Source: Deinococcota bacterium (GTDB taxonomy: Bacteria; Deinococcota; Deinococci; Deinococcales; Trueperaceae). Taken from it: a stretch of 36,345 bases of DNA. The stretch lies in NCBI GenBank assembly GCA_963170125.1, contig CAUJFI010000119.1, positions 1-36,345 on the forward strand, given 5' to 3'. Numbering within the stretch: the stretch's first letter is position 1; each line of letters starts with the position of its first letter. Position numbers and translations under genes: made by a program. Positions 6,685 to 16,208 of the stretch are shown here, one piece after another. Under the pieces are notes generated by a model. It did no database searches, was not told the origin of the DNA, and saw only the letters and a program-made list of their open reading frames with translations.

Positions 6685-7517
6685 GCACCCGCCTCAGCCT
6701 CGGCTACTCCCCGTGCCCGAACGACACGTTCATCTTCCACGCGCTCACCCACGGCCTGCTGCCCGAGGCGGGAGCCGTCGAGTTCGACGTGGTGCTCGAC
6801 GACGTGGAGGCCATGAACCGCGCGGTCGCCGCCGGCCTGCTCGACGTCGCGAAGATCAGCTACCACGCGTACGGCTACGTCGCTAACGACTACGTGCTGC
6901 TGAGGAGCGGCGGCGCGCTCGGGCGCGGCGTGGGGCCGCTGGTGGTCGCCGCCGCTCCCGGCCTCGACCTGGAGGGGAAACGCGTGGCCGTCCCGGGCGG
7001 CCGCACCACCGCCAAGCTGCTGCTCGAGCTCTGGCGCCCCGCGGGTCTCGAGCTCACCGAGCTGCGCTACGACGCCATCATGCCGGCCGTGGCGCGCGGC
7101 GAGGTGGACGCCGGCCTGATCATCCACGAGAGCCGCTTCACGTACGCGTCGCACGGGCTGCACGCGCTGGTCGACCTCGGCGCCTGGTGGGAGTCGGAGG
7201 TGGGCGGCGTGGTGCCCCTCGGGGCCATCGCTGCGCGGCGCTCGCTCGGGGCCGACGTCCACGCCCACCTCGCCAAGGTCATCAGGGCGAGCTTGGAGCG
7301 TGCTTGGTGCGAGCCGGGGGCCTCGGCCGATTACGTCGCCGCCAACGCCCAGGAGCTGGCGCCCGACGTGCGCGCCAAGCACATCGGGCTGTACGTCAAC
7401 GAGTACTCGCGCGACGTCGGCGAGGAGGGCGAGGGCGCCGTGCGCAGGCTGCTGGGACTCGCGCACGCCAAGGGGCTCTTCCCCGCCCCACCCGAGCCGC
7501 TGTTCGCAGCGGGGTAG
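6681..7517 (+). CDS. mqnD: 1,4-dihydroxy-6-naphthoate synthase (futalosine pathway)
   Basis: MqnD converts cyclic de-hypoxanthine futalosine to 1,4-dihydroxy-6-naphthoate in the alternative menaquinone route. The 278-residue protein has the family N-terminus LGYSPCPNDTFIFHAL, the LDVAKISYHAYGYV segment, a periplasmic-binding-protein-like two-lobe layout, and IIHESRFTY with His149, equivalent to the catalytic His of Thermus MqnD. I place the start at TTG 6681, which overlaps the preceding stop as TTGA; an ATG 48 nt upstream would add only a non-conserved Arg-rich tail inside the previous gene. It pairs functionally with menG at 9207-9980. Other mqn genes are not in the window. Confidence 0.95.
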   Translation: MSTRLSLGYSPCPNDTFIFHALTHGLLPEAGAVEFDVVLDDVEAMNRAVAAGLLDVAKISYHAYGYVANDYVLLRSGGALGRGVGPLVVAAAPGLDLEGKRVAVPGGRTTAKLLLELWRPAGLELTELRYDAIMPAVARGEVDAGLIIHESRFTYASHGLHALVDLGAWWESEVGGVVPLGAIAARRSLGADVHAHLAKVIRASLERAWCEPGASADYVAANAQELAPDVRAKHIGLYVNEYSRDVGEEGEGAVRRLLGLAHAKGLFPAPPEPLFAAG

Positions 7518-7573
7518 GTGGCCCGGACGGTCACAGGGTCCAAAGACCCTGCTCGCGCGGACGCCCCGGGGGT

Positions 7574-7579
7574 TAGGCT
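7574..7579 (+). promoter_or_regulatory. -10 box of leaderless small gene
   Basis: TAGGCT, then 6 nt, then ATG at 7586. No SD. It gives independent support that the small gene is expressed. Confidence 0.5.
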
Positions 7580-7585
7580 TGGCGC

Positions 7586-7819
7586 ATGGTCAGCTTCTCT
7601 GTCGGCGAGGAAGTCCTGTACCAGGGCGAACGGTACGTCATCAGCACGGCGTCGCCCCGGCCCCCGTATCAGTACCGCCTACTGGCAACGACTCCGGCAG
7701 GCGCCAAGGTCCAGTGGGCGCTCGCGGCGGACCTGACGAAGATGGAGCGCTACACGAGGGCGCTCGACGACACCCTCTCCATCAAGGGCAGCGCGGCCAA
7801 CGCTCCGCGGAGGCGCTGA
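7586..7819 (+). CDS. Small conserved-looking protein of unknown function
   Basis: A 77-residue protein I do not recognise. It starts MVSFSVGEEVLYQGERYVIS, a beta-rich pattern like small SH3-like or Tudor-like folds (GxxVxYxGxxYxI), continues with QYRLLATTPAGAKVQWALAA and ends in a basic tail. No signal peptide or membrane segment. Codon use is GC3-rich like neighbouring genes, and the start is preceded by TAGGCT and 6 nt, so I believe it is real. Its 3' end overlaps the convergent GidA-like gene by 38 bp. The fold suggestion is only from the residue pattern. Confidence 0.7.
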   Translation: MVSFSVGEEVLYQGERYVISTASPRPPYQYRLLATTPAGAKVQWALAADLTKMERYTRALDDTLSIKGSAANAPRRR

Positions 7820-8519
7820 GGGCTCCTACCAACACGGCGCCCAGCGCCATCCCGTCCGTCACTGCCGTCGCGTAGCCCAAGCGCCCGACGCAAGCGCCGG
7901 CCGCGTACAGGCCCCCTGACCGCCCCAGGCGGTAGGTCGTCTCGGCCCACTCGCCCCTCGCCAGGACCTGGAAGCGCACGATGTACGGCAGCGCCCCGGC
8001 GAGCCCATCGAGCGCCAGCTCCTCGTGTCGGAACTCGAACCCGCGCCCGGCCAGGTCGTGGAGCAGGTCGTCGTAGGCCATCTCGCTCAGGCGCCCGGCG
8101 TGCTCCTCGCTGGCACCGACGGTGAGGCGCGCGCCGAGGAAGCTCCCCACGCACAAAGCCACGAGCGCGCCGTGCCTGGCGATCCCCTCCCAGGTGTCTA
8201 CGCCCGCCACGACCCCGTTCTCGACCATCAGCCGGGAGGCCGTCGACTGCAGGAGGTGAACGCGGGGCTCGGCCTCGAGCAGGCGCTTGGCCGCCCGACG
8301 CACCTCGGGGGCGCGAACCCGGACCGCGCCGCTCCGCCCCACGCAGGCCGCCAGCAGGCTGCCGCCCGGTACCGCGAGCTCGTAAGAGTCGTGGGCAAGC
8401 GCGTAGAGCGTGTCGAGGCTGGTCGTCACCAGGAGCGTGCGCAGGCCGGCGCGCGCCGTCGCGTACGCCGCCTCGCAGCCGGTGATGCCGCCCCCGACGA
8501 TCACGACGTCGTGCCGCAC
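7782..8519 (-). CDS. GidA-related short FAD-dependent protein
   Basis: A 245-residue flavoprotein resembling only the FAD-binding part of MnmG/GidA. The N-terminal dinucleotide-binding loop VVIVGGGITGCEAAYATARAG is clear, and the C-terminal GLYAAGACVGRLGYATAVTDG matches the second FAD contact of the GidA/TrmFO group. Full MnmG is over 600 residues, so the insertion and C-terminal tRNA-binding domains are absent. Short GidA-related proteins of this size are known from Thermus; function there is not settled. It has a GTG start 13 nt after the upstream gene, with GGGAGC as a weak SD, as the last gene of the menG operon. A quinone- or tRNA-related role is open. Confidence 0.82.
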   Translation of the reverse strand: MRHDVVIVGGGITGCEAAYATARAGLRTLLVTTSLDTLYALAHDSYELAVPGGSLLAACVGRSGAVRVRAPEVRRAAKRLLEAEPRVHLLQSTASRLMVENGVVAGVDTWEGIARHGALVALCVGSFLGARLTVGASEEHAGRLSEMAYDDLLHDLAGRGFEFRHEELALDGLAGALPYIVRFQVLARGEWAETTYRLGRSGGLYAAGACVGRLGYATAVTDGMALGAVLVGALSASAERWPRCP

Positions 8520-8532
8520 GTAGCTCCCGCCC

Positions 8533-9210
8533 TCAGTAGTGGCCGGCGCCGCTCATCAGTGGCCTGCGGCGCCCCGGCGCCTTGACGACCACGTGCTTGC
8601 CCGCGCTGGTGCGTTGGTAGATGACCGCGCCGCTCGTAGCGCCGACGAGCGGGACCATCTCGGTCGCGGAGAACAGCACCCGCATGTGGAGCGGCACGAC
8701 GCGAGCGAGGCGCCCGATCTCGTAGCGCTGGTCGTCGCTGACCCGGTAACCGAGGAAGAAGTCGGGCGCCTCGTCGCTCGAGTACACGCATAGGAGCGAG
8801 CGCGCCTCCTCGGAGCGGTAGTGCGCGACCGCCTCCCAGACGATGGCGGCGGCCTCGACTTCGCTCACGAACGACACCGTGGCCTTGCCGGTGTCGCCGT
8901 AGAAGGCCGCCTCGAAGCGCCGCGACTGGGCGTAGAAGCCGCCCGCGCCGACGCGCAGGCGCATGACGTCGTTGTCGAACGTCCGGCCCCTGACGCTCCC
9001 CTTCACGTGCTCGATGGCGAGGCCGAAGCGCCTGGCGTGCGCGTCCTCGCCGTCGTGGAAGCTCGAATCGAAGAGCGCCGCGTCGGTGTTGACCTCGAAG
9101 CCGGCGTCTTGACCTAGCGGTTCCACGCCGCGAGTCGGAACGACGCCAGCCCCGACCAGCGGGGGTGTCCTCAGGTCCGAGTCGTGACCCAGTTCGAGAT
9201 CGTCCGTCAT
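8533..9210 (-). CDS. Unknown protein in the menG operon
   Basis: A 225-residue protein I cannot assign. The start ATG overlaps the menG stop as ATGA, so translation is coupled; an upstream in-frame ATG at 9435 would run through menG in another frame and is rejected. The first 60 residues are acidic and probably flexible; the rest (FDNDVMRLRVGAGGFYAQ, RRFEAAFYGDTGKATVSFV, EEARSLLCVYSSDEAPDFFL, YEIGRLARVVPLHMRVLFSA) looks like a compact alpha/beta domain. The tail is basic. No signal peptide or membrane helix. The position between menG and a flavoprotein suggests a link to quinone or redox metabolism, by context only. Confidence 0.8.
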   Translation of the reverse strand: MTDDLELGHDSDLRTPPLVGAGVVPTRGVEPLGQDAGFEVNTDAALFDSSFHDGEDAHARRFGLAIEHVKGSVRGRTFDNDVMRLRVGAGGFYAQSRRFEAAFYGDTGKATVSFVSEVEAAAIVWEAVAHYRSEEARSLLCVYSSDEAPDFFLGYRVSDDQRYEIGRLARVVPLHMRVLFSATEMVPLVGATSGAVIYQRTSAGKHVVVKAPGRRRPLMSGAGHY

Positions 9211-9980
9211 GCCGGCCTCTCCGGTGCGGCGCCCTGAACGTGCGCGACGTGCAGGGCGGAGACGCCGAGCGTCTGCAGTCGGTACTCTACCGCCCCGAAA
9301 CCCGCGGCACGCATGTGGCCCGCGAGCGTATCCGGCGTGAAGAACGCGAGCACGGACTCGGGCAGGTACGAGTAGGCCGTCGACTCGCCGGAGACGAGCG
9401 CCCCGAGGCGCGGCAGTACCTTCGTGAAGTACCACCTGAAGAGCGTTCCGAACGCTCCCTTCGGCGGGGGCGGGAACTCGAGGACGACCAGGCGCCCGGC
9501 GGGTTTGAGGACGCGGCGGAACTCGCGGAGGCCGGCATCCGGGTCCGCGAAGTTGCGCAGCCCGTAGGCGATGGTCACGGCGTCGAAGGAGCCGACCTCG
9601 AAAGGCAGGGCCGTACCGTCGGCCTGGACGAGCTCCAGTTCCACCCCGCGCGCGGCGGCCTTGCGACCCGCCAGCTCGAGCATGGGCGCGGCGAAGTCGG
9701 CCCCGACGACCCGTGCATCCCGCCGCGCGCGCTTCAGGGCCAGTGCGAGATCGCCCGTGCCCGTGGCGACGTCCAGCACGGCGCCACCGACCGGCACCCC
9801 GGCGAGAGCCGCGCGCGCGGCCTGGGCGCGCCAGCGCCTGTCGCTGCCGAGGGAGAGGACGCCGTTGAGGAGGTCGTAGGTCGGGGCGATATCCGAGAAC
9901 ATGTCCCGGACGCGCTCCGCCTTCCGCGCGTCGCTCTGGGCACCATCGTGCTGATCCGGGCCGGCACCGCTGACCATCAT
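9207..9980 (-). CDS. menG: Demethylmenaquinone methyltransferase (MenG/UbiE)
   Basis: A 257-residue SAM-dependent C-methyltransferase that makes menaquinone from demethylmenaquinone, the final step, at the membrane surface. The family N-terminus (VRDMFSDIAPTYDLLNGVLS, then DRRWR), motif I VLDVATGTGDLA, the VTIAYGLRNFAD segment and LKPAGRLVVLEFPPP are all present. The start is ATG 9980, 7 nt after TAGCCT; ATGs further upstream would give an unsupported extension. Since the window encodes mqnD, the demethylmenaquinone substrate would come from the futalosine pathway. First gene of a three-gene operon with the unknown protein and the GidA-like flavoprotein. Confidence 0.95.
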   Translation of the reverse strand: MMVSGAGPDQHDGAQSDARKAERVRDMFSDIAPTYDLLNGVLSLGSDRRWRAQAARAALAGVPVGGAVLDVATGTGDLALALKRARRDARVVGADFAAPMLELAGRKAAARGVELELVQADGTALPFEVGSFDAVTIAYGLRNFADPDAGLREFRRVLKPAGRLVVLEFPPPPKGAFGTLFRWYFTKVLPRLGALVSGESTAYSYLPESVLAFFTPDTLAGHMRAAGFGAVEYRLQTLGVSALHVAHVQGAAPERPA

Positions 9981-9987
9981 GGCCGGG

Positions 9988-9993
9988 AGGCTA
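9988..9993 (-). promoter_or_regulatory. -10 box of leaderless menG
   Basis: Minus strand TAGCCT, 7 nt before ATG at 9980. It fixes the menG start and the head of the operon. Confidence 0.55.
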
Positions 9994-10082
9994 CCATGTG
10001 CGCCGAAGCGCAAGCCGAGCCCTTCCCTGCTCGCCGGACCGCCTCGGGGCACCGCTTCAGAGTGCCACTTCAGAGCGCGGCT

Positions 10083-10403
10083 TCAGAGCGCGGCCAAGCC
10101 CGCGCGAGCGAGGAACTCGTGGGCCTTGACAGGCGAGAAGCGCGAGAGGCTCGCGGCTGTGCCGCCCGCCACCACGGTGGGCACGCTGCGCTTGCCCGCG
10201 TTGACGCGCATGACGAACTCGACGGCCTCCGGGTCATCCTCGATGTTCACTTCGGTGAACGAGATGCCAGCGGCGCCGAGGAAGGCCTTGAGGGCGTGGC
10301 AGTCCGGGCAGCTTGAAGTCGTGTAGACGGTGATGTGGGGCCTGATGGGATCAGATAGGGGCGCTACTGGCTGGGCCGCTTCGGTTCTCGTTGGTTCGGA
10401 CAC
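10083..10403 (-). CDS. Glutaredoxin/thioredoxin-fold disulfide reductase
   Basis: A 106-residue small redox protein. After a roughly 22-residue polar N-terminal tail, the thioredoxin fold begins with ITVYTTSSCPDCHALKAFL; the redox pair is Cys32-Pro-Asp-Cys35. The cis-proline loop is RSVPTVV and the C-terminal helix follows. CPDC together with the NIEDDPEAVEFVMRVNAGKRSVPTV stretch (broken here as two motifs) is like glutaredoxin-type proteins of the Mrx1/NrdH group, which can reduce protein or low-molecular-weight thiol mixed disulfides; which one applies is not decidable. GTG start with GAGGAG 6 nt upstream. It lies downstream of gnd, an NADPH-producing enzyme. Confidence 0.88.
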   Translation of the reverse strand: MSEPTRTEAAQPVAPLSDPIRPHITVYTTSSCPDCHALKAFLGAAGISFTEVNIEDDPEAVEFVMRVNAGKRSVPTVVAGGTAASLSRFSPVKAHEFLARAGLAAL

Positions 10404-10582
10404 GCTAGGCTCCTCGAGATGCGTAATGGGCTAGAGCTGGCATACCGAGGCACACCATCCGTTAGGCTACCGTCTCGTCGACGTCACGCCAGTAGTCCCG
10501 GTGAAGATGGCACCTGGACGGTGACCACCTGCGCTGAGACGAGCTGAAGCGCCCGTTCATCCAGTTCGACCGACCGGTACTC

Positions 10583-12040
10583 TCAAGCGTCGTAGGTCCC
10601 CGACGTGGTCTTCCCGCCGTGCCCCGTCCAGTCCGTATGGAAGTGCTCACCGCGCGGCCGGTCCACCCGCTCGTAGGTGTGCGCACCAAAGAAGTCGCGC
10701 TGCGCCTGGATGAGGTTGGCGGGCAGCCGGGCCCGCCGGTAGCCGTCGAAGAACGCCAGCGCCGCCCCCATCGCAGGCATGGGCACGCCCGCCACCACGG
10801 CGCGCGCGACGCTGCGGCGCCAGCCGCCCTGCGCGCGTTCCAGCGCCCGCACGAAGAACGGCGCGACGAGCAGGTTGCTCAGGTCCGGCGCGGTCGCGTA
10901 GGCGGCCGCGATGTCGTTCAGGAAGCGCGAGCGGATGATGCAGCCACCGCGCCAGATGCGCGCGACGGCGCGGTAGTCGAGGTGCCAGCCGAACTCCGCG
11001 GCTGCCGAGCGTAGGAGCATGAAACCTTGCGCGTACGACGCGATCTTCGCGGCGTACAGCGCCTGCTCCAGGTCCGCCTCGAGCCCATCAAGGTCGGCGG
11101 CCGGCCCCTGGCCCGACGGCCCCGCGAGCACCGCGGCGGCGGCGACCCGCTCGTCCTTGAGCGCCGAAAGGTAGCGGGCGAACACGGCCTCGCTGATGAG
11201 CGTGAGCGGCACGCCCAGGCTCAGGGCGTCCGTCGCCGTCCACTTGCCCGTGCCCTTCTGGCCGGCGGAGTCGAGGATCTTCTCGACCAGCGGCCGGCCG
11301 TCGTCGTCGACGTGCTTGAAGATCTGCGCGGTGATGTCTATCAGGTAGCTGTCGAGCACGCCCTCGTTCCAGCGGCCGAACAGGTCGCCGATGGCGCTAG
11401 CTTCCAGGCCGCCGACGTCGGACAGGAGGTGGTACGCCTCCGCGATCAGCTGCATGTCGCCGTACTCGATGCCGTTATGCACCATCTTGACGAAATGCCC
11501 GGCGCCGTCCTCGCCCATCCACTCGCAGCACGGCGCACCGTCGACCTTGGCCGAGATCGCCTGCAATATGCCTTTCACGAGCGGCCAGGCTTCCACGTGA
11601 CCGCCCGGCATGATGGACGGCCCGAAGCGCGCGCCCTCCTCGCCACCCGACACGCCCGTGCCGACGTACAGGAACCCGGCCTCGCGCAACGCGCGCGCGC
11701 GCCTCGTGGAGTCCGTGTGGTTCGAGTTGCCGCCGTCGATGATGACGTCGCCCGGCTCGAGCAGCGGCAACAGCTCGGCGATGACGGCGTCCACCGCGGC
11801 GCCGGCCTTGACCATGAGCATCACCTTGCGCGGGCGCTTCAGGGCCGCCACGAACGAGGCGAGGTCGGTGTGGCCCGAGATACGCGTGCCGGCGGCGGGA
11901 CCGGCCATGAACTCCTGGGTGACGGAGGCGGTACGGTTGTACACGGCCACGGTGTAACCGTGGTCGTTCATGTTCAGCACGAGGTTCTGGCCCATGACGG
12001 CGAGACCCACGAGCCCGATGTCGGCTTGGCGGTCGGTCAT
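10583..12040 (-). CDS. gnd: 6-phosphogluconate dehydrogenase, decarboxylating
   Basis: Converts 6-phosphogluconate to ribulose-5-phosphate, CO2 and NAD(P)H in the oxidative pentose phosphate pathway. The 485-residue length fits the long homodimeric form. The N-terminal cofactor loop IGLVGLAVMGQNLVLN, the DGGNSNHTDS and GVSGGEEGARFGPSIMPGG segments, the catalytic-Lys region HFVKMVHNGIEYGDMQLI, the SAGQKGTGKWT signature and the C-terminal tail motif (RVDRPRGEHFHTDWTG) are intact. A GTG at 12046 is in frame, but ATG 12040 is the better start: TAAGCT lies exactly 6 nt before it and the GTG falls inside that spacer. It is divergent from typA. Confidence 0.97.
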   Translation of the reverse strand: MTDRQADIGLVGLAVMGQNLVLNMNDHGYTVAVYNRTASVTQEFMAGPAAGTRISGHTDLASFVAALKRPRKVMLMVKAGAAVDAVIAELLPLLEPGDVIIDGGNSNHTDSTRRARALREAGFLYVGTGVSGGEEGARFGPSIMPGGHVEAWPLVKGILQAISAKVDGAPCCEWMGEDGAGHFVKMVHNGIEYGDMQLIAEAYHLLSDVGGLEASAIGDLFGRWNEGVLDSYLIDITAQIFKHVDDDGRPLVEKILDSAGQKGTGKWTATDALSLGVPLTLISEAVFARYLSALKDERVAAAAVLAGPSGQGPAADLDGLEADLEQALYAAKIASYAQGFMLLRSAAAEFGWHLDYRAVARIWRGGCIIRSRFLNDIAAAYATAPDLSNLLVAPFFVRALERAQGGWRRSVARAVVAGVPMPAMGAALAFFDGYRRARLPANLIQAQRDFFGAHTYERVDRPRGEHFHTDWTGHGGKTTSGTYDA

Positions 12041-12046
12041 CCGCAC

Positions 12047-12052
12047 AGCTTA
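12047..12052 (-). promoter_or_regulatory. -10 box of leaderless gnd
   Basis: Minus strand TAAGCT, 6 nt before ATG at 12040. The alternative GTG at 12046 is immediately downstream of the box and would be lost from the transcript. Confidence 0.6.
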
Positions 12053-12255
12053 CCCATAGGCGCTCGCTAGCCCAGCTCTCGTGATCGTAAATGCACCGCG
12101 GCAGGGCCTCGAGGTTAGGCGTGAGCATGCCCTGGACGTGCATGTCTAGGCAGTCGAACGCCTCACGGACCCACTGCCGTCAGCGCATCCAGGTGTTCCA
12201 TGACGGTTCACGGCCCGACTCTGCTCAGCAACCCTCGGACCAGCCCCGCGTCCGC

Positions 12256-12261
12256 TATACT
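12256..12261 (+). promoter_or_regulatory. -10 box of typA
   Basis: TATACT, a 5 of 6 match, about 50 nt upstream of the typA ATG, with no clear -35. This gene has a conventional leader with an SD, unlike gnd across the gap. Confidence 0.5.
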
Positions 12262-12312
12262 CTCCCGTTCCGCCCACGTCAACCGTCGGGCTTAGTCGGA
12301 CACGGAGAGCCA

Positions 12313-14118
<1,806 letters not shown>

Positions 14119-14123
14119 GCTCG

Positions 14124-14951
14124 CTAGGCGGCCGGCGCCTCCAGCGGCTCGCCCAGCAACGCGTCTTCCGCAACGTGCTCCGTCCAGTCGTCGTCCGACT
14201 CGACAGGCCCGCCGTCCGAGCCGGCTCGGGCCACCGCGACCACGATCGGACCGAACGGCTCCTCCTGCGAGGCGCTCAGCCTGCCCTCGCGCACGAGCTC
14301 GAGCACGGCAGCCAGGCCGACCGTGCGCGTGGGCCAATCGCGCGCGCCAAGGATGTCCCATAGGCGCCCGCTCCCCAGGCCCCGCAAGGTCTTGAGGATG
14401 AAGCGGCCCATGCTGGCGAGGGTGAGGCGTTCCAGTGCCAGCTCGAAGTAGCCGCCCACGCGGTAGCGCCCGGCCATCCTGGCGAGGTCGCGCGGCGTGA
14501 CACGCAGCGGCCGCTCCTGGCGCGGGTAGTCCGGTGCCGGCGCGCGCGCTGGCACCACTAGCCGTCGCTCCTCACGGCGGCGCCTCAGGAAGAGGATCGC
14601 CTCCTCCAGCTCCTCGAGCAGCGCCACGGCCTCGAGCGCGACGGCCACTGCGTCCTCCACTTCGTCGTCGGGAGCCTTCGGAGGCTTGGGGAGCAAGAGG
14701 CGCGTCTTGAGCTCTATGACCTGTGCCAGGCGCGGCAACGCCTCCGTGGCCAGCTCCAGGTCGGCCTCGGCGTGGCGCTCGAAGTAGCTCAGGTAGTCGC
14801 GAACGAGTCGGTAGAGGTCTATCCGGCGGGGCTCGAGCGAGCCGGTCCGCAGCGCGTGGGCGAGCTCGCCGAGGGAGCCGGAGAAGTGCTCCTGGGCGAC
14901 GAGGAACTGCTCCTCGGTGGCCCTGTCCGCAGCTGACGGGAACTCCACCAC
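14124..14951 (-). CDS. scpA: Segregation and condensation protein A (ScpA kleisin)
   Basis: Kleisin subunit of the SMC-ScpAB condensin that compacts and segregates the chromosome. The 275-residue protein has the N-terminal kleisin helices (FSGSLGELAHALRTGSLEP, IDLYRLVRDYLSYFER), the conserved LELATEALPRLAQVIELKT followed by RLLLP, a variable middle and a C-terminal winged helix (TVGLAAVLELVREGRLSASQ, EEPFGPIVV) that contacts SMC heads. It starts with GTG at 14951, which lies 6 nt after TAACGT. scpB, often adjacent, is not in the window. The acidic C-terminal tail is not conserved as far as I can tell. Confidence 0.9.
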   Translation of the reverse strand: MVEFPSAADRATEEQFLVAQEHFSGSLGELAHALRTGSLEPRRIDLYRLVRDYLSYFERHAEADLELATEALPRLAQVIELKTRLLLPKPPKAPDDEVEDAVAVALEAVALLEELEEAILFLRRRREERRLVVPARAPAPDYPRQERPLRVTPRDLARMAGRYRVGGYFELALERLTLASMGRFILKTLRGLGSGRLWDILGARDWPTRTVGLAAVLELVREGRLSASQEEPFGPIVVAVARAGSDGGPVESDDDWTEHVAEDALLGEPLEAPAA

Positions 14952-14957
14952 TGGCAG

Positions 14958-14963
14958 ACGTTA
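14958..14963 (-). promoter_or_regulatory. -10 box of leaderless scpA
   Basis: Minus strand TAACGT, 6 nt before the first of two consecutive GTG codons. The pattern selects the first one. Confidence 0.5.
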
Positions 14964-15002
14964 CCACGGTGCCCAGTGCGTCCCGTGCGACACTGAAGGC
15001 AC

Positions 15003-16088
15003 GTGAACGCATACGACCTCGCGAAACCGTACCTCTTCCGCCTCGATCCCGAGAAGGCGCACGACCTCGTCGTCCGTGCCCTCGCGCTCGCCAGCCGCAG
15101 CGTCGTGGCGCCGCGCGTCCTCGAGTACCTCGCCCCTGCCCCCGACCCGCGGTTGGAGGTCGAGCTCTTCGGGCTGCGGTTCCCGAACCCGCTTGGGCTG
15201 GGCGCCGGCCTCGACAAGAACGGGGTGGCCTTCCCAGCCCTGGCCGCGTTCGGCTTCGGCGCCGTCGAGGTCGGCAGCGTCACGGCGCTCGCCCAGCCCG
15301 GCAACCCGCAGCCGCGGCTCTTCCGCCTCCTCGAGGACGAGGCGCTCATCAACCGCATGGGCTTCAACAACGAGGGGGCCGCCGCCATGGCGGCGCGGCT
15401 GGGGCGGCTCGATCGCCGCGACCTGCGCGGGCGGGCGGGGCGCGCGATCCTCGGCGTCAACGTCGGCAAGTCGCGTGCCGCCGAGGTCTCCGAGGCCGCG
15501 GCCGACTACCGGGCCTCGCTCACGGCCGTCTGGTCGCACGCCGACTACCTCGTCGTCAACGTGTCCTCGCCGAACACGCCCGGCCTACGCACGTTGCAAC
15601 GGAGCGAGCCGCTCGCCGAGCTCTTCGGCGTCGTCGCCGAGCTGCGTGCCGCCCTCGGCCACAAGCCCGTGCTCCTCAAACTCGCGCCGGACCTGGGCGA
15701 CGACGAGCTGGCCGACCTCGTGGCCACGGCGGAAGAGGTTGGCGTGGACGGGCTGATGGCCACCAACACGACCCTGGCGCGAGCAGGCCTGCGCTCGTCG
15801 CACCGCGAGGAGACGGGCGGCCTGTCGGGCAGGCCGCTCACCGCGCGCGCGCTCGCCGTGCTGGAGTTCCTGCGTGGCCGGACCTCCCTACCCATCGTCG
15901 CCGTGGGTGGCATCTTCGGCGCGCGCGACGCGTTGGACCGCCTCGCGGCCGGTGCCGACCTCCTGCAGGTCTACACTGGGTTCATCTACCGCGGTCCGGC
16001 GCTCGTGGGCGAGGTCCTCACGGGCATCACGCGCGAGCTCGACAGGCGCGGGGCCGACAAGGTGATGGAGCTGAGCGGGCGCACGTGA
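15003..16088 (+). CDS. pyrD: Dihydroorotate dehydrogenase (quinone), class 2
   Basis: Oxidises dihydroorotate to orotate in pyrimidine synthesis, passing electrons through FMN to membrane quinone. At 361 residues it includes the N-terminal helical extension (LAKPYLFRLDPEKAHDLVVR) that attaches class 2 enzymes to the membrane. FMN/substrate motifs are GLGAGLDKNG, INRMGFNNEG, VVNVSSPNTPGLR (with the catalytic Ser of class 2), KLAPDL, TNTT, GGLSGRPL and QVYTGFIYRGP. GTG start; GAAGG lies a few bases upstream. Divergent from scpA and convergent with the adenosyltransferase. The quinone it reduces is presumably the menaquinone made with mqnD and menG. Confidence 0.96.
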   Translation: MNAYDLAKPYLFRLDPEKAHDLVVRALALASRSVVAPRVLEYLAPAPDPRLEVELFGLRFPNPLGLGAGLDKNGVAFPALAAFGFGAVEVGSVTALAQPGNPQPRLFRLLEDEALINRMGFNNEGAAAMAARLGRLDRRDLRGRAGRAILGVNVGKSRAAEVSEAAADYRASLTAVWSHADYLVVNVSSPNTPGLRTLQRSEPLAELFGVVAELRAALGHKPVLLKLAPDLGDDELADLVATAEEVGVDGLMATNTTLARAGLRSSHREETGGLSGRPLTARALAVLEFLRGRTSLPIVAVGGIFGARDALDRLAAGADLLQVYTGFIYRGPALVGEVLTGITRELDRRGADKVMELSGRT

Positions 16089-16208
16089 ACGAACGACGGC
16101 TACTATGTGGGCGGCAACGGCGGCGACGCGACCACCAGGTCCAACGCCGTCCACCTACTCCTTGGGCCGACGCTCAGGCCGTGACTCGCACTGGCTGACG
16201 CTCAGCCG

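Noticed and set aside
10490..10582. In-frame continuation of gnd for about 31 codons after its TGA
   Set aside because: Looked protein-like, but open runs of this length are expected by chance at this GC content, and gnd already has its complete C-terminal motif; not evidence of stop readthrough.
16089..16180. In-frame continuation after the pyrD stop (YYVGGNGGDATT-like)
   Set aside because: A chance open run or an unrecognisable relic; pyrD is full length and no start or SD is present.
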